This document shows positions 23,960 through 26,403 of a stretch of DNA of 26,403 nt, piece by piece. The stretch spans positions 1-26,403 of the forward strand of contig JAJPXR010000031.1 in assembly GCA_021205375.1 (NCBI GenBank), in the 5' to 3' direction. The stretch's first letter is position 1. Each line of letters begins with the position of its first letter. Source of the stretch: Clostridiales bacterium (lineage in GTDB: Bacteria; Bacillota; Clostridia; Oscillospirales; Oscillospiraceae). A program made the position numbers and the translations under genes. The notes under the pieces were generated by a model that saw only the letters and a list, made by a program, of their open reading frames with translations, made no database searches and was not told the origin of the DNA.

Positions 23960-25720
23960 ATGTTGACAAGTCAGAAAACGCGGAAGCTGGCGGCGGAGAT
24001 GGACCCGCTGCGCCTGGGGACCGGCTGGAAGCCGGAGGACCTGTCCAAGCCGCAGATTTTTATTGAAAGCACCTTTGGCGACAGCCACCCCGGTTCCGGC
24101 CACCTGGACAAGCTGGTAAACGCCGCCCGGGAGGGCGTGGCCGAGGCCGGAGGCTATGGCGCGCGCTATTACTGCACCGATATGTGCGACGGCGAGAGCC
24201 AGGGCACCGACGGCATCAACTTCTCCCTGGCCAGCCGGGAGATGATCGCCAACATGATTGAGATTCAGGCCAACGCCACCCCCTTTGACGGCGGCGTGTT
24301 CATCGCCAGCTGCGACAAGGGGCTGCCCGGCAACCTGATGGGCCTGGCCCGGGTCAACATTCCCTCCGTGGTCGTCACCGGCGGCACCATGGCCGCCGGC
24401 CCGGAGATGCTGACGCTGGAGCAGCTGGGGATGTACTCCGCCATGTATGAGCGGGGGGAGATCGACGAGGCCCGCTTCTGCTGGGCCAAGGAGAACGCCT
24501 GCCCCAGCTGCGGGGCCTGCTCCTTCATCGGCACCGCCTCCACCATGCAAATCATGGCCGAGGCCCTGGGCCTGGCGCTTCCAGGCAGCGCCCTGCTGCC
24601 CGCCACCAGCCCCGACCTGCTGGACTACGCCCGCCGGGCGGGAAAGCAGGCGGTGGCTCTGGCCACCATGGACCATATGCGGCCCCGGGACATCGTCACC
24701 ATGGATAGCTTTGAGAACGCCATCATGGTCCACGCCGCCATCTCCGGCTCCACCAACTGCCTGCTCCACCTCCCTGCCATAGCGCACGAGTTCGGCATTG
24801 AAATCGACGGCGACACCTTTGACCGGCTGCACCGTGGCGCGCACTACCTGCTGGACGTGCGGCCCGCCGGACGCTGGCCCGCTGAGTTCTTCTACTATGC
24901 CGGCGGCGTCCCCGCCATCATGGAGGAGATTCGCAGCGTGCTGCACCTGGATGCCATGACCGTTACCGGCAAGACCCTGGGCGAAAACCTGGACGAGCTG
25001 AAGCAGAATGGCTTCTATGAGCGCTGCCAGCACTGGCTGGACCAGGCCAACGCCAAATACGGCACCCATATCACCAAGGAGGACATCATCCGGCCCTTCG
25101 ACAAGGCCATCGGCACCGACGGTTCCATCGCCGTTCTCAAGGGCAACCTGGCTCCCCAGGGCGCGGTCATCAAGCACACCGCCTGCCCCAAGGAGATGTT
25201 CTCCGCCGTGCTGAACGCCCGTCCCTTCGACAGCGAGGAGGAGTGCATCGACGCGGTGCTGCACCACAGGGTCCAGCCGGTCGACGCCGCCTTTATCCGG
25301 TACGAAGGGCCTAAGGGCAGCGGTATGCCTGAGATGTTCTACACCTCCGAGGCCATTTCCTCCGACAAGGAGCTGGGCCGCACCATTGCCCTCATCACCG
25401 ACGGGCGATTCTCCGGCGCCTCCACCGGCCCGGTCATCGGCCATTGCAGCCCGGAGGCCCAGGCGGGCGGCCCCATCGCTCTGGTGGAAGAGGGCGACCT
25501 GATCCACCTGGACGTGAAGGAGCGCGTGCTGGAGATCGTAGGTATCAAGGGCGAGCGCAAAACGCCGGAGGAGATCGACGCGATCCTGGACGAGCGCAAG
25601 AAGAGCTGGAAGCCCAAGCCGGTGAAGTACCCCAACGGTGTGCTGCGCCTGTTCTCCGAGCTGGCCGAGTCCCCCATGAAGGGTGCGTATCTGTCCTATG
25701 ACCACATCGGGGAGAAATGA
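23960..25720 (+). CDS. IlvD/EDD-family dehydratase (probable sugar-acid dehydratase)
   Basis: This is a 586-residue Fe-S dehydratase that removes water from a 2,3-dihydroxy acid. Probable cluster ligands are C76 (TDMCDGE), C118 (ASCDKGLPGN) and C187 (CPSCGACSF). The C-terminal domain has the usual ITDGRFSGASTGPVIGHCSPEA. Biosynthetic IlvD, phosphogluconate dehydratase Edd and aldonate dehydratases share these motifs. There are no ilvBNC genes here, and the GntR/GntP/dehydrogenase context favours an aldonate that would be turned into a 2-keto-3-deoxy acid. The exact sugar acid is unknown. AGAAAGGATG precedes the ATG. Its stop overlaps the SDR start (ATGA, 25717-25720). This is an intact gene in an otherwise partly broken set. 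Confidence 0.9.
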   Translation: MLTSQKTRKLAAEMDPLRLGTGWKPEDLSKPQIFIESTFGDSHPGSGHLDKLVNAAREGVAEAGGYGARYYCTDMCDGESQGTDGINFSLASREMIANMIEIQANATPFDGGVFIASCDKGLPGNLMGLARVNIPSVVVTGGTMAAGPEMLTLEQLGMYSAMYERGEIDEARFCWAKENACPSCGACSFIGTASTMQIMAEALGLALPGSALLPATSPDLLDYARRAGKQAVALATMDHMRPRDIVTMDSFENAIMVHAAISGSTNCLLHLPAIAHEFGIEIDGDTFDRLHRGAHYLLDVRPAGRWPAEFFYYAGGVPAIMEEIRSVLHLDAMTVTGKTLGENLDELKQNGFYERCQHWLDQANAKYGTHITKEDIIRPFDKAIGTDGSIAVLKGNLAPQGAVIKHTACPKEMFSAVLNARPFDSEEECIDAVLHHRVQPVDAAFIRYEGPKGSGMPEMFYTSEAISSDKELGRTIALITDGRFSGASTGPVIGHCSPEAQAGGPIALVEEGDLIHLDVKERVLEIVGIKGERKTPEEIDAILDERKKSWKPKPVKYPNGVLRLFSELAESPMKGAYLSYDHIGEK

Positions 25721-26067
25721 GAAACCCTATGCTTTCTCAATTTGACCTGACGGGCAAAAAAAACCTGGTCACCGGTGGCACCCGGGGCCTGGGTTGGTCC
25801 ATGGCCGAAGGGCTGATGGAGGCCGGAGCCGAGGTCGTCATCTGGGGCTCCACGGCCAAAGTGGAGGACGTGGCCCAGGCGTTCCGTCAGCGGGGGCTGG
25901 CCTGCCACGGCGTGGCGGCGGACCTGGCTGACCGGGCCTCTCTGGAGGACGGGTTCCGGCGCAGCCTGGCGTTGCTGGGCGGCGACATCGACATCCTGGC
26001 CAGCGACGCTTCCGCTTATCTCAGCGACGCGGTGATCCCCGTGGACGGCGGGTATCTGGGCTGTTAA
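25717..26067 (+). pseudogene. Short-chain dehydrogenase/reductase with the catalytic middle deleted
   Basis: Only 116 residues are left of a normal SDR of about 250-260. The N-terminal Rossmann part is present (FDLTGKKNLVTGGTRGLG) up to GGDIDIL, where a family member would continue into the NNAG motif. The reading then jumps in frame to the C-terminal ASDASAYLSDAVIPVDGGYLGC. The NNAG strand, the catalytic Ser and the YxxxK motif are all missing, so it cannot be active. The junction lies at CCTGG (about 25991-25998), a likely short homology between the two ends of a deletion. KduD/gluconate 5-dehydrogenase-like enzymes have this N-terminus. It overlaps ilvD by 4 nt; ATG 25729 is an alternative start. 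Confidence 0.8.
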
Positions 26068-26403
26068 AGGATCTTATCAGCAACCGCATTCCGTGCGCAG
26101 TCTCTGAGCAGGCGGCGTAATTACACAAGACAGCCCGGACCTGTAGCAGGTCCGGGCTGTTGGGCCTGTTGCAAAAACGGCAGGCTCTCGAACCAAATGT
26201 AAGTGAATATTGGTAAACGCTGCTTTTCAGCAGGACAAATTCCAAAAATGATCGACGGCCAGGAGGGTGAAGTGCCCTCTGGCCGTTTCATTGTTTCAAA
26301 TTTTCGGTGAAAGTTGTAGGTGTTACAATGATGCTTTACAGGTAACAGAAAAAAGAATAGCGAATAGGAGCGGACTGTGTTAAGGTTAAGCTGCTGACAC
26401 AAA
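26068..26403. other. Gene-free right edge
   Basis: No convincing gene is seen. The stretch holds a terminator hairpin (26130-26160), a second hairpin (26255-26286: seven pairs, one bulge, then GAGGG/CCCTC) followed by TTCATTGTTTC, and a TACAAT (26324-26329) that could be the -10 of a gene beyond the window, without a good -35. Confidence 0.4.
26130..26160 (+). terminator. Hairpin terminator of the sugar-acid operon
   Basis: A 14-bp perfect stem (ACAGCCCGGACCTG at 26130-26143, complement at 26147-26160) with a 3-nt loop lies 62 bp past the SDR stop. The following U-run is poor (TGGGCCTGTT). Confidence 0.55.

Noticed and set aside
23924..25705. A 593-codon minus-strand frame
   Set aside because: It is antisense to the intact IlvD/EDD gene, whose cysteines and C-terminal motif are all in place.
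23960..25720. Biosynthetic dihydroxyacid dehydratase (ilvD)
   Set aside because: Possible by family, but there are no branched-chain genes nearby and the whole neighbourhood concerns sugar acids.

Overview
The window looks like a chromosomal segment of a gut-type Clostridia bacterium, probably Oscillospiraceae/Ruminococcaceae-like. This is an inference from moderately high GC coding DNA, strong AGGAGG-type ribosome binding sites, GTG and TTG starts, lipobox lipoproteins, flavin-dependent ThyX, and DapL (the diaminopimelate aminotransferase route of lysine and cell-wall synthesis). No rRNA, tRNA or CRISPR array was seen.

Positions 1-5300 hold a housekeeping-like block: a putative DUF4163/DUF3298 lipoprotein (+), a convergent thyX-histidine phosphatase pair (-) sharing a bidirectional terminator with it, and then hslO (Hsp33) and dapL (+). 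The extreme left edge carries a terminal inverted repeat that recurs at a 160-bp MITE-like element at 14302-14461.

Positions 5316-16280 form one long minus-strand sugar-catabolic operon of about 11 kb. In transcription order it holds a DUF4867-like protein, a LacI-family regulator, (the MITE), L-rhamnose isomerase RhaA, an aldo/keto reductase, a two-domain sugar ABC ATPase, two permeases, a lipoprotein sugar-binding protein and a LyxK-like FGGY kinase. The layout resembles two-permease rhamnose importers, but no aldolase or epimerase is present. The set RhaA plus LyxK-like kinase also fits L-lyxose/L-xylulose use. A strong promoter (TTGACA-17-TATACT) with a downstream LacI-type palindrome drives it. 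A divergent gene encodes a homologue of the Anabaena sensory rhodopsin transducer (ASRT), a small-molecule-binding family, and a second copy of the palindrome lies upstream of its promoter.

Positions 17164-18114 are a graveyard of gene remnants: the tail of a GPH-type sugar symporter, the tail of a GH2 beta-galactosidase, and two unidentified fragments.

Positions 18240-26067 form a sugar-acid locus: a FadR-type GntR regulator (-), a GntP permease (-), and a divergent plus-strand set of zinc dehydrogenase, LarA-like racemase/epimerase, IlvD/EDD dehydratase and SDR. Three copies of the palindrome ACGTC-N-GACGT (one with a single mismatch) lie in the gntR, gntP and dehydrogenase promoters and define a probable GntR regulon. 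As given, the permease and zinc dehydrogenase each carry a frameshift and the SDR has lost its catalytic middle, so the pathway appears to be decaying unless these are assembly errors. The intergenic DNA is unusually structured: a hairpin-dense block (19138-19488), a very GC-rich leader with a C9 run (20950-21032), and inverted arrays of heptanucleotide repeats (23747-23920).
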